Positions 42,267 through 54,398 of a stretch of 64,000 nucleotides of DNA are shown here, one piece after another. The position numbers and the translations under genes were made by a program. The notes under the pieces are model-generated. The model was not told the origin of the DNA. It ran no database searches and saw only the letters and a list, made by a program, of their open reading frames with translations. Source of the stretch: Lolium rigidum (lineage: Eukaryota; Streptophyta; Magnoliopsida; Poales; Poaceae); contig NC_061514.1 of NCBI RefSeq assembly GCF_022539505.1, positions 42,892,869 to 42,956,868 of the forward strand, given 5' to 3'. Position 1 is the first letter of the stretch. Every line of letters starts with the position of its first letter.

Positions 42267-43188
42267 GCACGGTCCTCTTTGTGCCATCGCAACAACTTGG
42301 CATGCTCTTTGTTCCCGAACGGACGTTTCAACCATGGTATTATAGGAGCATACCACATCACCTTGGCGGGAACCCTCTTCCCGGGTTTCCGGCCCTCAAC
42401 ATCGTCACCAGGTTCATCGCCTCCGATCTTATAACGCAATGCGGTGCATACCGGGCATTCATTCAAATTCTCGTATTCACCGCGGTAGAGGATGCGATCG
42501 TTGATGCATGCATGTATCTTCGGAACCTCTAAACCTAGAGGGCGAGACAACCTTCTTTGCTTCGTACGTATCGGCGGGCAACTCGTTATTCTTTGGAAAC
42601 ATATTCTTCAACATTTTCAGCAAGTTTTCAAATGCCGAGTCAGCTACACCTGCCCGTGCCTTCCATTTCAGCAAATCCGAGTGTGCAGCCCAGCTTTTTC
42701 AGACCATCATCGCATCCGGGGTACAGCGCCTTCCTGTGATTCTCTAACATGCGATCCAAATTCTCCCTCTCCTTTTCAGTTTCGCAGCGTCTCCGTGCAT
42801 CAGCAATGGTCCGACCAAGATCATCAACGGGATCATCACGTGCCTCTTCTTCACCTTCCCCTTCACCTTCAGCATCCTCCATGAAAGTATCACCGAAATG
42901 AGCAAGATAGCTTTCATCGATGAAATCATCCCCTTCTTCATCTTCTTCCATTATAACCCCTCTTCCTCCAAGCTTGGTTCAACAATTATAGCTTGGCATG
43001 AAACCGTGCCGAAGCAGGTGCATGTGAACATCTCTTGAGGAAGAGTAACCCTTCTGATTCTTACAGTTAACACATGGACAGATAACAAAACCCCCCTGCT
43101 TGTTCGCATTAGCCACTACGAGGAAATCTTTCAAACCCGTACTGAACTCGCCGGAGAGTCGGTTACCGTACATCCATTGCCGATTCAT
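42267..43188 (-). pseudogene. CACTA transposase N-terminal half, inactivated
   Basis: The probable start is the ATG at 43188 (MNRQWMYGNRLSGEF). A transposase-associated domain (PF13963 type) follows, with CPCVNCKN and HLLRHGFMPSY. A TGA replaces Trp just before 42979, and the same frame resumes with an acidic region (MEEDEEGDDFIDESY). KALYPGCDDG then opens the Transposase_21 type domain. A frameshift near 42680 and another near 42540 divide the rest (ENLLKMLKNMFPKNNELP, KIHACINDRILYRGEYENL, CPVCTALRYKIGG, MWYAPIIPWLKRPF). The protein cuts and rejoins element ends in the nucleus. The catalytic part is beyond the gap. Confidence 0.85.
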
Positions 43189-43536
43189 CTGCATTATTAT
43201 AATATAAAATATATAATTAACCATCATGCATTTGTTAAACTAACTAGCTACAAACAATATAAATTAAACAATGAACTACACACATGCATATTTTATCAAT
43301 GACACATCAAAGGTTCAAGTTGCTAACCGCGATCGAGGAGGAAAAAATAAATGAGAAAGCTCAAGTGTGGCTCCAACACTTCATATCATGTTTGTTTCAT
43401 GCTCTTGGGGCATTTCATCAAACACCTTATGTGCATAAGAGGAACCAAAAGCAAACCTAACACTCACTTGTGAAGTTTGTGAAGAGAATGGCTCCAAATG
43501 GCTAAGTGTTGGCTGCTGGATGGGTATATATAGGTG

Positions 43537-43760
43537 AGGGGCTTTAGTCCCGGTTGGCCTGGCCAACCGCGACTAAAGATCTTCGGGCACCTTTAGTCGC
43601 GGTTGGCTTGGCCAACCGCGACTAAAGCCCCCCACGTGCACCAGCTGGCCACCGTGCGCCCTGGGCCCAGGCCTTTGGTCGCGGTTCGCCACACGAACCG
43701 CGACTAAAGACCCCATTAGTCGCGGTTCCTATAGCTTCGCGACTAATGGGGCTTCCCGGA
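43537..43760. repeat. CACTA subterminal repeats
   Basis: Inverted pairs of tttagtcgcggtt and aaccgcgactaaa: 43543-43577, 43590-43627, 43675-43708 and 43716-43748. They are the binding-site array next to the terminus and are unrelated in sequence to those of the first two CACTA elements here. Confidence 0.85.
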
Positions 43761-43780
43761 AGCCTGTTTTTCTACCAGTG

Positions 43781-45000
43781 CCACCTCTTGATACCACCAA
43801 CAAGTACAGGCTGGCCACGACAAGGAAGGTGAGGGCCAGCATTACACTTCCCTGCCGACTCCCAGCTCCAGCACCTCGTGGCCCTCGACCCCTCCCCCTA
43901 CGGGGCTACACCGACCTCAAGGGATAGCCCAAGCTCAGGTGTCAGGACCTTCCTATCTATCGCCACAGGTGTGGAATGTAAGGACCCCACAAACACGGTA
44001 TCGCGGGCTGGTGGGATGGTGCGGCAGAAACGCCACATGGTGTTTCTTGTTAGAGTATGGTATATTCGGTTATGAAAAGATAGAGTGGAGATTTCATTTG
44101 CTCCTAATTTGTCTTGTACTCAAAGTTTATCTCAACACATTTTTTGTATACTCGCTTGAGAGACTAAATAATACACCATGGCATTAAGCCAATTCTCGTC
44201 ATTTCTCAGTTCTCATTGTTAAGCTCGTTGGAGGTGGAGACAGCTTCCAGTTCCTCCGAGCCGAGTGGCGCTCCAAAACACCCATGTGGTTCCTTCTCAC
44301 CACCACGTCTACTTCTCCAACCACCTCTTGGGCACACGTCAGCCGCCATGGACTACCCACAGGAGGCGGCCACAAGGAGCCTCGAGTGGGTTAACATGAT
44401 GGTGTTCCATCTCTTGCTGGCCAGCACGGTAACAACCGTTGATTCAGTGGTACTGGATTTAATTAGACTAATGATATAGTAGTACTAACTAAAATGATAG
44501 CCCAAGCACACTATGAAGGAGAAGGATTTAAGCATACACGCTTTGGACAACAAATAAATGAGCAACGAAAAGTTTGACTTTATCAATTACAAAGGAATTT
44601 TAATATACAAGAAAGGCCTCGAAGGCCAACACAATCCTACTCTCACGACATAAGATTATTCAGTTGTTTTCTCCCAGGATGCACCTATTTACTGCTTCAT
44701 TCATTATACTAGATGCAATAATCATCGGGAAAGTGATGATGTGCCGAATTATCCTTGAATCATATGCATTCCATTCTTTTTTTTATAAAAAAAATCATTC
44801 TAAAGGAGGCAACGCCTTTACGATGATTCTGTTCTCTCAGACCCAATTGCTTACGTCCATAATTCCTTCACCGAGCACATATTGCACTAGGATCCAAATG
44901 AATCTCATCTAGACTTAGCCAACTCAACATCACCTTGTAAATTCTCACGGTGTACTTATTTGAAGGAGAGGTGGGCCATAAATTCTTTGTCTTGTACGCA
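43781..45000. other. Unassigned sequence between CACTA end and LINE remnant
   Basis: Moderately GC-rich at 43800-44450 with short openings (for example 44216-44479, Ser/Pro-rich), but no domain, splice pattern or repeat I can name. It may hold pieces of low-copy genic DNA. 44500-45000 is AT-rich. Confidence 0.3.
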
Positions 45001-45650
45001 GGGGTGACAAAGGCCACAATTAGGCTGATTACGGCATTCGGTATTATCTTGCATCTATATATTGCATAGATTGGATTATTTTCAATCAAGGTTCTTTTGG
45101 CAAGAAGATAGTGAGCAAAGAGTATTGACTAGCTAAATGGAGTGTGATTTACCGACCCAAAGATCAATGAGGCTTAGGAATACATGATTATGGGGTATAC
45201 AACCCTTCTAGGTAAATATCTTTACACACTAGTTACCGAAGATGGGGTATGGCAAACCCTCCAACAAAGAGAATACATGGGCTCCAATGCATTGTTCCAA
45301 GTATATTTGAAGTCTCGGGACTCAAATTTCTAGGTCTGTCTAATGGCAACGAAGAAATACTTCTTTCGACATAGATCGTTCATAATTAAGGATGGGTTGG
45401 AAATTAAATTCTGGAGAATAAATGGATGAGTAATGGTACACTTCGGGATACAACATTGTCAGTCACAGTAACGATACCATCGCCATGATATTGTAGTCCT
45501 CTCCACCGAAAATGACATTCAGAAGAGATTTAATTGGCTCTAGACTTGCATCATGGAATGCTTTGCTAGAGCGATTGAAAACTGTCCAACTATCGCAATG
45601 GGCCGATGAATTTCGTGTCCTCCATGTATAGAGCATTGGTACAGCCAGAG
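45001..45650 (+). pseudogene. Old LINE fragment, region after the RT domain
   Basis: Reading across frames gives KWSVIYRPKDQ, a stop, GLGIHDYGVYNPS, EDGVWQTLQQREYMG and IIKDGLEIKFW, which parallels KWNILCRPKEQGGLGIEV and VGNGTSVRFW in the LINE at 46181-53941. Stops and shifts occur every 20-40 codons, so the copy is old. It lies in opposite orientation to that LINE. Confidence 0.6.
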
Positions 45651-46171
45651 ACGCTAGTTGGTAATAATATTGTTTTAAAGAATATATCGCTTAAGATAAC
45701 TTTTTTGCTTGATATCTTTGTAGACGTGTAATCCTCACCAAAGACAAGTGCATTGGAATGAGAGTACGTTGGGCCTATTTTTTCATCATGATGAAATAAT
45801 TAAACATTATTATACCGGCACAATTTTGTCAGATTTATATGGTTAGTCATGTAAATAGCTTCTAGCTTGTATCCGCAACGTAGCGTTGCTAATATATTTG
45901 ACAATTGGTTACATGATATTGATAACAAGTTTAGAATTTTTATTAGGGTAGAAGCGCTTGCTGTTATTTTATTTTTTTGCTTTGACTATGTATATACGAT
46001 AAGGTTTTTTATGATAAAAAATCTTCAATCGTGCAGGTTATCCACCGATGCACAGTTTGCTCTGTTTATGACTGTCTTTAAAATGTGTGAATAATCGAGA
46101 CCTATTTACGGAGGTATTTTGAGGTTAAAGGACATAGCGAGGAATATTAATTTTACCCAACATGGATGGCA
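45651..46171. other. Unassigned AT-rich sequence
   Basis: No gene seen. The last nine bases before the LINE (acatgttct, 46172-46180) are the candidate target duplication. Confidence 0.35.
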
Positions 46172-46351
46172 ACATGTTCTTTTTTTTCGATAAAGGAGCA
46201 TCACCCCAGCCTCTGCATCAATAGATGCACACGGCTTTCTTTATTAAAAATAGTATCTAGTCACCAAAAGATTATCATCACTTATTACAATCATGGAAAA
46301 GCTAAGGTCGATACGTGAATCAACTAGCTAAAAATATGGCACTCAGAAAAG

Positions 46352-49300
46352 TCATGCATTTGTTATTCTATTAATATTCCGCCACTCAGTAGCCAGGAAA
46401 AAGAAGTCCTGAGCAATCACTAGCATCCGGTTGCATCCAATAACCATACCCTCCCGCTGCTCCACCGGGAGAAGGAAAACCCATTGCTGAATTGAATGAG
46501 CAGCTCGCCGGATAACCTGCAAAAAATTAGTTCCAGTTTGCTTGTTAAAGATAATATCATTTCTAGTCCTCCAAATAGCCCAACAAATGGCCGACACTCC
46601 AATTCTTATTTTTTGTTTGTCATCTTTCTTCACACCATTCATCCATCTACCAAACATATTAGTAACATTAGCTGGTGGCGGAATATTATAAGAGAGGTAC
46701 ATCATTCGACATATTATCTTCGCAAAAGGACAATGAATAAACAAATGATTAACAGTTTATGCGGAATCACAAAAACAACACTTTTGACATCCTTTCCATT
46801 TCCTTTTAGCTAAATTATCCTTAGTTAAGAGCGCCTTATTGCTCATGAACCACATAAAGATTTTGATTTTCAAAGGGATCTTTAACTTCCATAAATATTT
46901 GCGAAGATAAATAGCATGCCCATTCATCCAATCCAGGTACATAGATTTGACTGAAAAAACACCCGAATCAGTAAGCTTCCAAATATACCTATCTGGTTCA
47001 GATGTTAGATTAATATTAATAAGTCTTTGGCATAGATGTAACCATTGTATCCATTTATTATCATTAAATCCTCTTCTAAAAGAGATATATTAATAGGTTC
47101 AGCTGCAAGCACTGTCGAAACTAACACATTCTTATGTTGAACAATATTATATAAAGCAGGATATTGATGAGACAAAGGAGTATCCCCCATCCACACATCC
47201 TCCCAGAACCTAACAGATGTTCCATTCCCCACTCTGAAAAAACCTCTCTTGAAGAAATCCTCTTTAACATTCATGACGTCCTTCCAGAAAGGTGAATCAG
47301 TCGGTTTATCCTCTACTTGTGCCAACATTTTATTTTTAAGATATTTATTGCATAAGAGCTGCTGCCACATACCTTCCTCTGAGAGAAGATTAAACAACCA
47401 TTTTCTCAGCAAACATTTACTCTTCAATTCCAACACCTCAATTCCCAACCCCCCTTGCTCCTTCGGTCGACACAAAATATTCCATTTATATAATCTATAT
47501 TTCCTCTTGTGCTCATCGGATTGCCAGAAAAAATTTGATCTATAAAAATCTAACCGCTTTCTCACCCCAATTGGTATTTCCAAGAAGGAGAGCATAAACA
47601 TAGAAAGACTAGTAAGAACCGAATTAATAAGAACCAACCTAACACAGCATTTTACTTTGCCAATACCCCAATTTGGAAGCAAACCGGTTTTCAATAGGAT
47701 TCCACTCCGCATTTCTCAGTTTTCTATAATGTACCGGAATTCCCAAATATTTTAAAGGTAAGATTCCAGATTCACACCCAAAAATATGTCTATAGTGGTA
47801 TTCCATCTCCTTCGCCTTTCCAAAACTAAAAGTTTCACTCTTATGAAAATTAATCTTTAAACCCGATAGTTGTTCAAAAATGCATAAGATTAGTTTCATA
47901 TTAACAGCCTTTGCAATATCATGTTCCAAGAACAAAATTGTATCATCCGCATATTGTAGAATAAATATTCCCCCCATCAATCAAATGAGGCAACAGACTC
48001 CCTACTTTACCGTCATCCTTAGCCGTTGCAATAAGAATCACTAACATATCAGCGACAATGTTAAAAAGAATTGGAGATAAAGGGTCCCCCTGACGTAATC
48101 CTTTCCTGGTTTGAAAATTATGCCCGACAACATCGTTAACTCTTATACCAACACATCACCCTTGCACAAATTTCTTTATTCTATCGCACCAAATAGGGTC
48201 AAAACCCTTCATACGTAGAACCTGCTGCAAAAAGGGCCATTTAACCTTGTCATATGCCTTTTCAAAATTAATCTTAAAGAGCACCCCAAGCTTACTTCCC
48301 CTTCCTTGCTAGCCCAGTTTGAGTAGGGAGGGGTACCGAATTTCCTAAAATTGTGCTGCCGTGCTCGTAACGTCACTCACTGGATCAAATCAAAGGGCTC
48401 GGTTTCTGCTCCTCGGCAAAGTCAATTCAATAGGAATCCGAATCCTAAAATCTCAGGACGTAAACACCTGTCTGATCCGCGTAAGAGCTACTTTAGATAT
48501 TCTGTTTGTTGCCACTTTGGTAAAGATTTTAAAACTCACATTAAGCAGACATACTGGTCTATATTGTTGTATCTGTGCTGCATTTTCCTTCTTAGGCAAC
48601 AAAGTAATCACCCCAAAATTCAATTTATACAAGGGCAACTCCCCTCTCTGGAAACTCTCAAATAGAGCCATGAGATCATATTTAATAATCCCCCAAAAGT
48701 GTTGGTAGAATTCCGCAGGAAACCCATCGGGTCCTGGTGATTTATTATGTTCCATTTGAAAAATAGCATCGTGAACCTCCTCCATGGAGAAGTTGGCAAT
48801 TAATACTGTATTCTCCTCCACCGACAATTGCGAAATATCTTCAATTCTACTTTCATCCAAAACAATAGAACTAGGCTCTGGGTTACCGAATAATTTTTTA
48901 TAATACTCCGAAATATAAACGCTTAAATTATCATCTCCAACAATAGTACCCTCATCTTGCTCAAGTTGGTAGATCTCCTTTTTTCGATGTTTACCATTTG
49001 CTATTAAGTGAAAGTATTTAGTATTATCACCCCCTTCCTGAATATATTTTACATTGACCCTTTGCGCCCACTTAATCTCTTCCTCTCTTCGCAGCTTATT
49101 TAATTTTTCATTAGATTGTTTTAACTCATTGCGCTGCACTAAAGATAGCAGCACAGTTTCCGCTTTAATATCCAACGTGTATATAATGTTCAATAACCTT
49201 TGCTTCTCCCTCTTATATTTTCCACTTAAATTTTTTGCCCAACCACGTAAGAATCTACGCCAATGCCTAATCTTATTCTGCCAAATTTGAATCGGATTCT

Positions 49301-50042
49301 TTCCAAGAGGACCCGCTGCCCATTCACATGCAATAAGATCATAAAACCCCTCCTGTTCTAACCAAGCCAACTCAGCGAGACAAAGCCCTGACTGTGACCA
49401 GAGGGAGTTTTTGTTCTCATTCAACACTCGCTAACACCCTATCCAGTTTTTCATATGTAGGAGTTTCTCTTCTACTAGCCCAAGTAAATTGGCGCCCCCA
49501 CATAGCAATTTCTCTTAAGTTCAAATTCTCAATGATCGCATTAAAAATAAAAGGCCAACGAGGATTAAAGTTACCATTACTTTTATCCTCAGATTTTCAC
49601 GAAATATTAAAGTCCCCGGCTAATAACATCGGTATCGTTTCAGATTCGCAAGTTCTAACTAATTCTGCAAGAAACTCATACTTATTTTTATCTTGTGCCG
49701 CTCCATACACCGGCACAAGTAACCATTAAAAACCATCTACTTTTGAAGTAATAGCCAATTTGACACAATAATCTCCACTATCTACCCTATTAACCACCAA
49801 ATTAGCCGTGTTAATCCCAACCAGAATTCCACCCGATCTCCCAAGTGGTGGCAAGCAAAACCATGCAAACTCCTTCCCCGCAGCCAAATCACGAAGGAAA
49901 GGCACCGCAAAATTAGATCTTCCAGTCTCAAGCAAAGCTATAAAATCTCGGTCATACTCCCTAATTGTTTCCTTTACAAACAAATGCTTCCCCGGATCTT
50001 TAATCCCTCACTATTCCAAGTAAAACCTTTTAGATTAGTCAT
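46352..50042 (-). pseudogene. LINE ORF2: endonuclease, RT, zf-RVT tail; inactivated
   Basis: The start ATG at 50042 overlaps the end of ORF1 (stop at 50039). An early frameshift is followed by an endonuclease fragment (49983-49726: IALLETGRSNFAVP, LPPLGRSGGILVG). The piece 49427-48453 runs from after the endonuclease into RT (NKSPGPDGFPAEFYQHFW, LNFGVITLLPKKEN, YRPVCLLNVSFKIFTK). About 48290-48480 is unrelated filler. RT resumes (LGVLFKINFEKAYD near 48260; QGDPLSP near 48085; LQYADDTILF, 47980-47639). 47712-47005 and 46942-46352 hold the tail with a zf-RVT (CQKCCFCDS, MFIHCPFAK). At least four shifts or stops. Confidence 0.85.
48286..48480. other. Filler DNA inside the LINE RT domain
   Basis: Between IRQVF (end of the upper RT piece) and LGVLFKINFEK (next RT piece), family proteins have about 40-50 residues including the PTQTAF-like block. 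Here about 190 bases with no RT similarity take their place. Source unknown. Confidence 0.5.
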
Positions 50043-53000
50043 TGATACTTAGTGTTTTTGAATCTAACCCGGTTGCTCCTCCTTACCATTTTAGTATCAA
50101 AATTTTTCTTCTTACGGCCCTTTCTCTCATTATGAATTACTAAAGGTTCATCCTCCAAAATATCCTCCCCATCCAAATCAAGACACAAATTTGAAGCATG
50201 TGTGACTGCTAGACAAGAAGCAGTTTCATTTACCAAACTATCCGATTTTTTAAGCATGGTTAAATTTCTTTGTAACTCAACGTCTTAATTAATCTAGCAG
50301 AAACAACACAATCGGAATGAGAATTACCCAAAGAAACCCCCAAAGCTACAACATTTTGGACTATATGATCATCAGATTTCAAAGGAGACTTACCCAGCAC
50401 AGGTAGCTCCGCACGCTGCTTGGCGATCTTCATTGCCCTCTCCATTTGAGTGGCATCAGCGTTAGGTTGAGCACTAAGTATTCCACTCGACCGTACTTCA
50501 CACACTTCCTCTTCTCGAATCCCTCCAAATGCTATGACTTGTTGAGGAGTATGGATGAACTCCATAGACACTTTCTTACCTGCGGCAGCCGGAGCATACC
50601 CAGACTTGACCGCACTCTGTTCATCCAAAAAATTCTGCTGAGAATCTGTATCAAAATTCATATTCAACACAAAATCAGCCGGTGGTTTTTTCACCTGAGT
50701 CATATTGATCGACGTAGTCATGCAAGACGGGCCCCCATGCAATCCGGGCCGCCCCCCCTGCAACACCAGCAGACGCCCTGGGCGAAGCACATTCGCTGGG
50801 CCGGACTCCGGCCGCTTCTCACCAGGAAGCCCACCACGCTGCTGCTCACCTGAGCGAGGCGCAGAAACAAGGGCAGGGCCCGCCAGAACCTGCCCGTGCA
50901 GCCCAACGCGCTGCTGCTCCTGGCCCGCCTTTGCATGTCTCGGACTGCGGACCGCATGCATGATCGACGTTGCCCCAGCCCCGCTTCCCTCTCCGCCGCG
51001 CTCCATCACAGGAAATTCGGCAACACATTTCGGAAGAGCGTCCAAAGGGGCCGAGTTAAGCATACACTCGCCCCTCATATCCGCAACATCGCTGAAAAAA
51101 GTCAGAAGTTTCTTAGGATTTAGACAATGCTCATTTCAAAAATTAAACACAGTATCATACCTCATTGTATTTGTAACCACTCCCAAGTTATGAACAGTAT
51201 TATTGGGTGGCGATGTTGAACCCCCATTCTCTCCCTTATCCCCCTCATCCTCTCCTGTATTCTTACTTCTCTTTGCATTGCGATCGGGTTCAACTCATTT
51301 ATCTTGATTTTGTTTGTGAGGATCATCATCCCCTCCATCACCGGGTGCTTCTGACATGGAAACATCTGAAGCCGCATGGTGTGACACCCCCTCAACCTCA
51401 AATCTGAGCCTAAAGAATTCATGTTTGATCTTTAAATCCCAAGTCTCTGGAATAAGAGTTGTATCCAGGCACGTGATAAACATACGGAGCACATTATGCT
51501 GCCGAGTGAACCCAATATCAATCTCTTTCGTCCTACCAAACACATCTCCTAAGGCCCAAAGAGCAAGATAATCATCGAGCGCCACAGGTGGTAAACCATA
51601 TACCCGTACCCAAACATCCTCAGAAGACCAAACTGGCTGAACCTCTTTCTTCCAAGAATCAAAATACAAGATGATAGTAGAGCCAGGGACATGGAAACGC
51701 CCAAAATGTTGCACTCTCACCAGCTCATTCTTACTTGGGAAGTTGACCTTGAAAACATTGTCCTCCACCTGTTGCACTTCCCACTGGTAACTAGGATCAG
51801 GCACTATCCATTGCAGATGTGTGATCACCTGCTCCACAGAAAGGGTGCCACCAGACATCTCAACTCTACCCAATCGAGTGTTCTCCACACGTGGCCTAAC
51901 AGAAGCAGACAGAGGTAACTCCCAGAACGCCAGATCCGGATGAACAAGCCCATACATTGCTAGTCGTGGGCGTGGAGCCTTATGCAAAGGTCAATCTTTT
52001 GTAGCATGATCTGGTTTCTGACAGCAGTCACAAAGAATCGCCTCACAGTCATTGAGAAAATGCCCATTTTTACGGCACCTAAAACAACTCGGCCCCTTCC
52101 TCTTATTAGCAGCCACAAATTCTTCCTCGGACATCCCATCATGGTACTGTACTTGGTCCTTGTTCCCAAACCCGGCCACATCCATAAGCACTTCATCTGC
52201 CCGTTGTGGCGCAACTTGCTGTTGTGTTGGTGTCGTCATAGCAATCCCCGGCTGTCGAACAAGGGGGACAGCCGGCTGCTCAACACCACCTCTCGCAGCA
52301 GTATGAGAATCCACATTAATCAACTCAGGCCGGCCAGCAAGCTGCTTTGCAAACGCCTCTGCTGCCTCATTAACCAACTTCTGTTGTGCCTCAGTAAGCC
52401 CAGGGACAGCAGCGGTATACCCACTACTAGCACTCCTAGAATTGAAATTAGAATTGGGAACAAAACGGCGGGAATTGAAACTATTGTTATACCCTGCATT
52501 GCGACAGCCATCGCTGAAGTTATTGAAACCTTGGTGGTACCTGCGGTCACCACCAAAATTTTGCCGTCCTTGACCCGCTCGAAAAACCCCGTCGCGGAAC
52601 ACATTCGCATGATTACCATCGCCTTCTCCGGCCTCTCCTCCAGACCCCGCTGTTCCACTTGGCCCTCCCTCAAAGTAATTCGCGCCGCGCCCACCTCCGA
52701 AACCATCCAGCCAGCCCGAACCACCACGACCTCCCGGTGGCCTTCCCCGGCCAGGATTACCACCACCATGATTCGCCATCGTCGAGGCTTGGAGGAAAGC
52801 GCGTGGCGGCTGCGATTGGATATTATTCGTATGGAGAAACTGAGAGCCGAACCCTAACCGGTGTCGTACCCCTCGAGCGAACTGGGGAATACGTTCGATC
52901 GCACGATTAAGTTGTGTAATGCGTTGGCCCATACGACCAGCATTCACAACATTATCGTTAACACATAACGGTGCAGAGCCCAATTGGCCCAAAGGTACAT

Positions 53001-53924
53001 AATTTGAAATCTGATGATGGTAATTTGAACGTTGACGGACAGATCTGTCAGATCTCGCCGGTGGCCATACGCCCTGATGTCGCCAGAATCGGTTCTTTCG
53101 TTGTCTCCTCTGCACCATTACCCACTCAGACGCATCAAAAGATTCGAGCAGGAACGTAGTCGGAGAAAGAATTGGTGTTTGAAACTGAACTTTCCTTGTC
53201 ATTGGAGTGAACTTCGAACACGGTGAGCCTGCACTTCTAAGACTGTACGGCGTACCTGATAAAAGCTGCATCGCCGCTGCCATTTGTCGAAGCCTCTTCT
53301 GCTCACGCCGGAAAACCGCGGAAGACGTCGAGGACGGGAGAGTGCAGGACTCTGCATCCGGCGTCTTGCAGTATGCCGACAAGGCTTCGAGGGAAATCTC
53401 CACCGGCAGGTCTTCATTGTTAAGCTTCATGCACTAGCCTCTTGAACCAAAAGTCTGAACTGATGGAAAGGGCTAGGCAATCTACTTATACACTTCAACA
53501 CCCCCTATCACGTGTGACGAGAAGACGAGAAGACAAGTCAACACGTGTAGAGAGGCAAAGAGGCAGCGGCGGCGGCCGGGCGCGGGACGGCAGGGTGCCG
53601 GGGCGGGCGGCGGCTGTGGCTGCGAGAAGAGGGGGAGAAGAGATAATTTTTAGAATAAATTGTGAAAGCAAGGATTTAAACTCGAGACCTGGGGCTCTGA
53701 TATCAAGTTAAGCTTCATGCACTAGCCACTTGAACCAAAAGTCCGAACTGATGAAAAGGGCTAGACAATCTACTTATACACTTCAACATTCATCTCGCCT
53801 TTCGTCAGATCCGTCTTCAGAGCCGTCGTCGGAGTCGTTGCCGTCGTCGAAGTCCTCGCCGGAAGAGAGCGACCAGAATCGCCCTCCGGTCGCCCCCAAC
53901 GGGCCTCCGCAAAAAAAGGGACAT
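50039..53924 (-). pseudogene. LINE ORF1: DUF4283-like and CCHC zinc-knuckle RNA-binding protein, interrupted
   Basis: The start is probably the ATG at 53924; a run of seven T just after it puts the next codons out of frame by one. An acidic stretch (SSGEDFDDGNDSDDGSEDG) leads to the TRIM insertion. Beyond it the frame continues from 53417 with DLPVEISLEALSAY. Gly/Arg-rich low complexity covers 52830-52600. Zinc knuckles follow: CFRCRKNGHFLNDC, and CDCCQKPDHATKD, where the next Cys codon is TGA (51991-51993). In the same frame 51987-51295 holds a DUF4283-like domain (YGLVHPDLAFWELP, VWVRVYGLPP). Less conserved pieces (51078-50260, 50257-50039) end RRSNRVRFKNTKYQ. ORF1 proteins coat the LINE RNA. 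Confidence 0.75.
53418..53788 (-). mobile_element. TRIM (terminal-repeat retrotransposon in miniature), 371 bp
   Basis: Two 83-bp terminal repeats (53418-53500 and 53706-53788), about seven mismatches by eye, start TGTTGAAGTG and end CTTAACA on the minus strand. Next to the minus-strand 5' repeat is TGATATCAGAGCCC (53692-53705), a Met-tRNA-type primer site. Before the 3' repeat is TGATAGGGGG (53501-53510), a polypurine tract. TTCAT flanks both sides (53413-53417 and 53789-53793) as a 5-bp TSD. The 205-bp interior has no gene. It inserted into ORF1 of the LINE and would depend on enzymes from other elements. Confidence 0.88.
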
Positions 53925-53941
53925 TAGTCTTGCACGGTTAG

Positions 53942-54150
53942 ACATGTTCTAGGGATACATTTTCTCATGACTACTTGTATTCGTCTTTTTTCCATTTTCC
54001 TTTTGTTAGACTTGTTGCGGTTGTGTCCGTCTTAGTTATGCAAATGCCGAGTCTAATGCTTAAACTTTTTATATAATAAAACATCATTTGTAAAAAAAAA
54101 TGATGATTAATGGCCAACCAAGAGAAAAGTATCACTTGGAAGGATCCTAA
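53942..54150. other. Flank between LINE and Copia element
   Basis: Contains the LINE target duplication (53942-53950) and, at its right end, CCTAA (54146-54150), the target duplication of the Copia element. AT-rich, no gene. Confidence 0.6.
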
Positions 54151-54307
54151 TGAAGGCAAATATAATTGTTGCTCTTAGATTAATTTGATCCCACGTTGGG
54201 ATTATATAGTACAGGAGACTTGGCTGCTAAGTAAATAGATTACAAATAAGGTAGGACTCTTTTGAGTCGGTTTGCTCTAGACGTGTCCTAATCATACACG
54301 TCTAACA
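54151..54307 (-). repeat. 3' LTR of the Copia element, 157 bp
   Basis: Minus strand TGTTAGACG to TTGCCTTCA. It has CACGTTGGG where the other LTR has CACATTGGG, a CpG change and the only difference. TATATAA-like sequence (gattatatagt, about 54201-54211) is the likely promoter box. Confidence 0.95.
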
Positions 54308-54316
54308 CCCCCCGCG
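54308..54316 (-). other. Polypurine tract of the Copia element
   Basis: The plus strand reads ccccccgcg directly after the LTR, that is CGCGGGGGG on the coding strand, just before TGTTAGACG. Confidence 0.85.
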
Positions 54317-54398
54317 AGTCGGAGCGGGAGCACCGCGGACGTTCGGGCTGGAGCGGAACTCGGTGAAGATAGTCGATGGCAACCCCTTGGTGAAGATA

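Larger units (their letters stand above)
42267..43780 (-). mobile_element. 5' part of a third CACTA transposon, with transposase
   Basis: Minus strand begins CACTGGTAGAAAAACAGG at 43780, the CACTA terminus. Subterminal repeats (43537-43760) and then the transposase N-terminus follow. The remaining part lies in the gap. Confidence 0.8.
46181..53941 (-). mobile_element. Nearly full-length LINE interrupted by a TRIM element
   Basis: Minus strand: short 5' part from 53941, ORF1 (53924-50039), ORF2 (50042-46352), 3' UTR and terminal A run (46181-46187). acatgttct occurs directly outside both ends (46172-46180 and 53942-53950), a 9-bp target duplication candidate. The TRIM at 53418-53788 sits in the N-terminal part of ORF1. 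Both ORFs carry stops and shifts, so it is inactive. Confidence 0.75.

Noticed and set aside
42156..42550. Possible Gypsy-CACTA fusion protein across the gap
   Set aside because: An artefact of the 100 N placeholder happening to keep a frame open.
51982..52857. 291-codon plus-strand frame
   Set aside because: Antisense of the LINE ORF1 zinc-knuckle and Gly-rich region, which has clear motifs on the minus strand.
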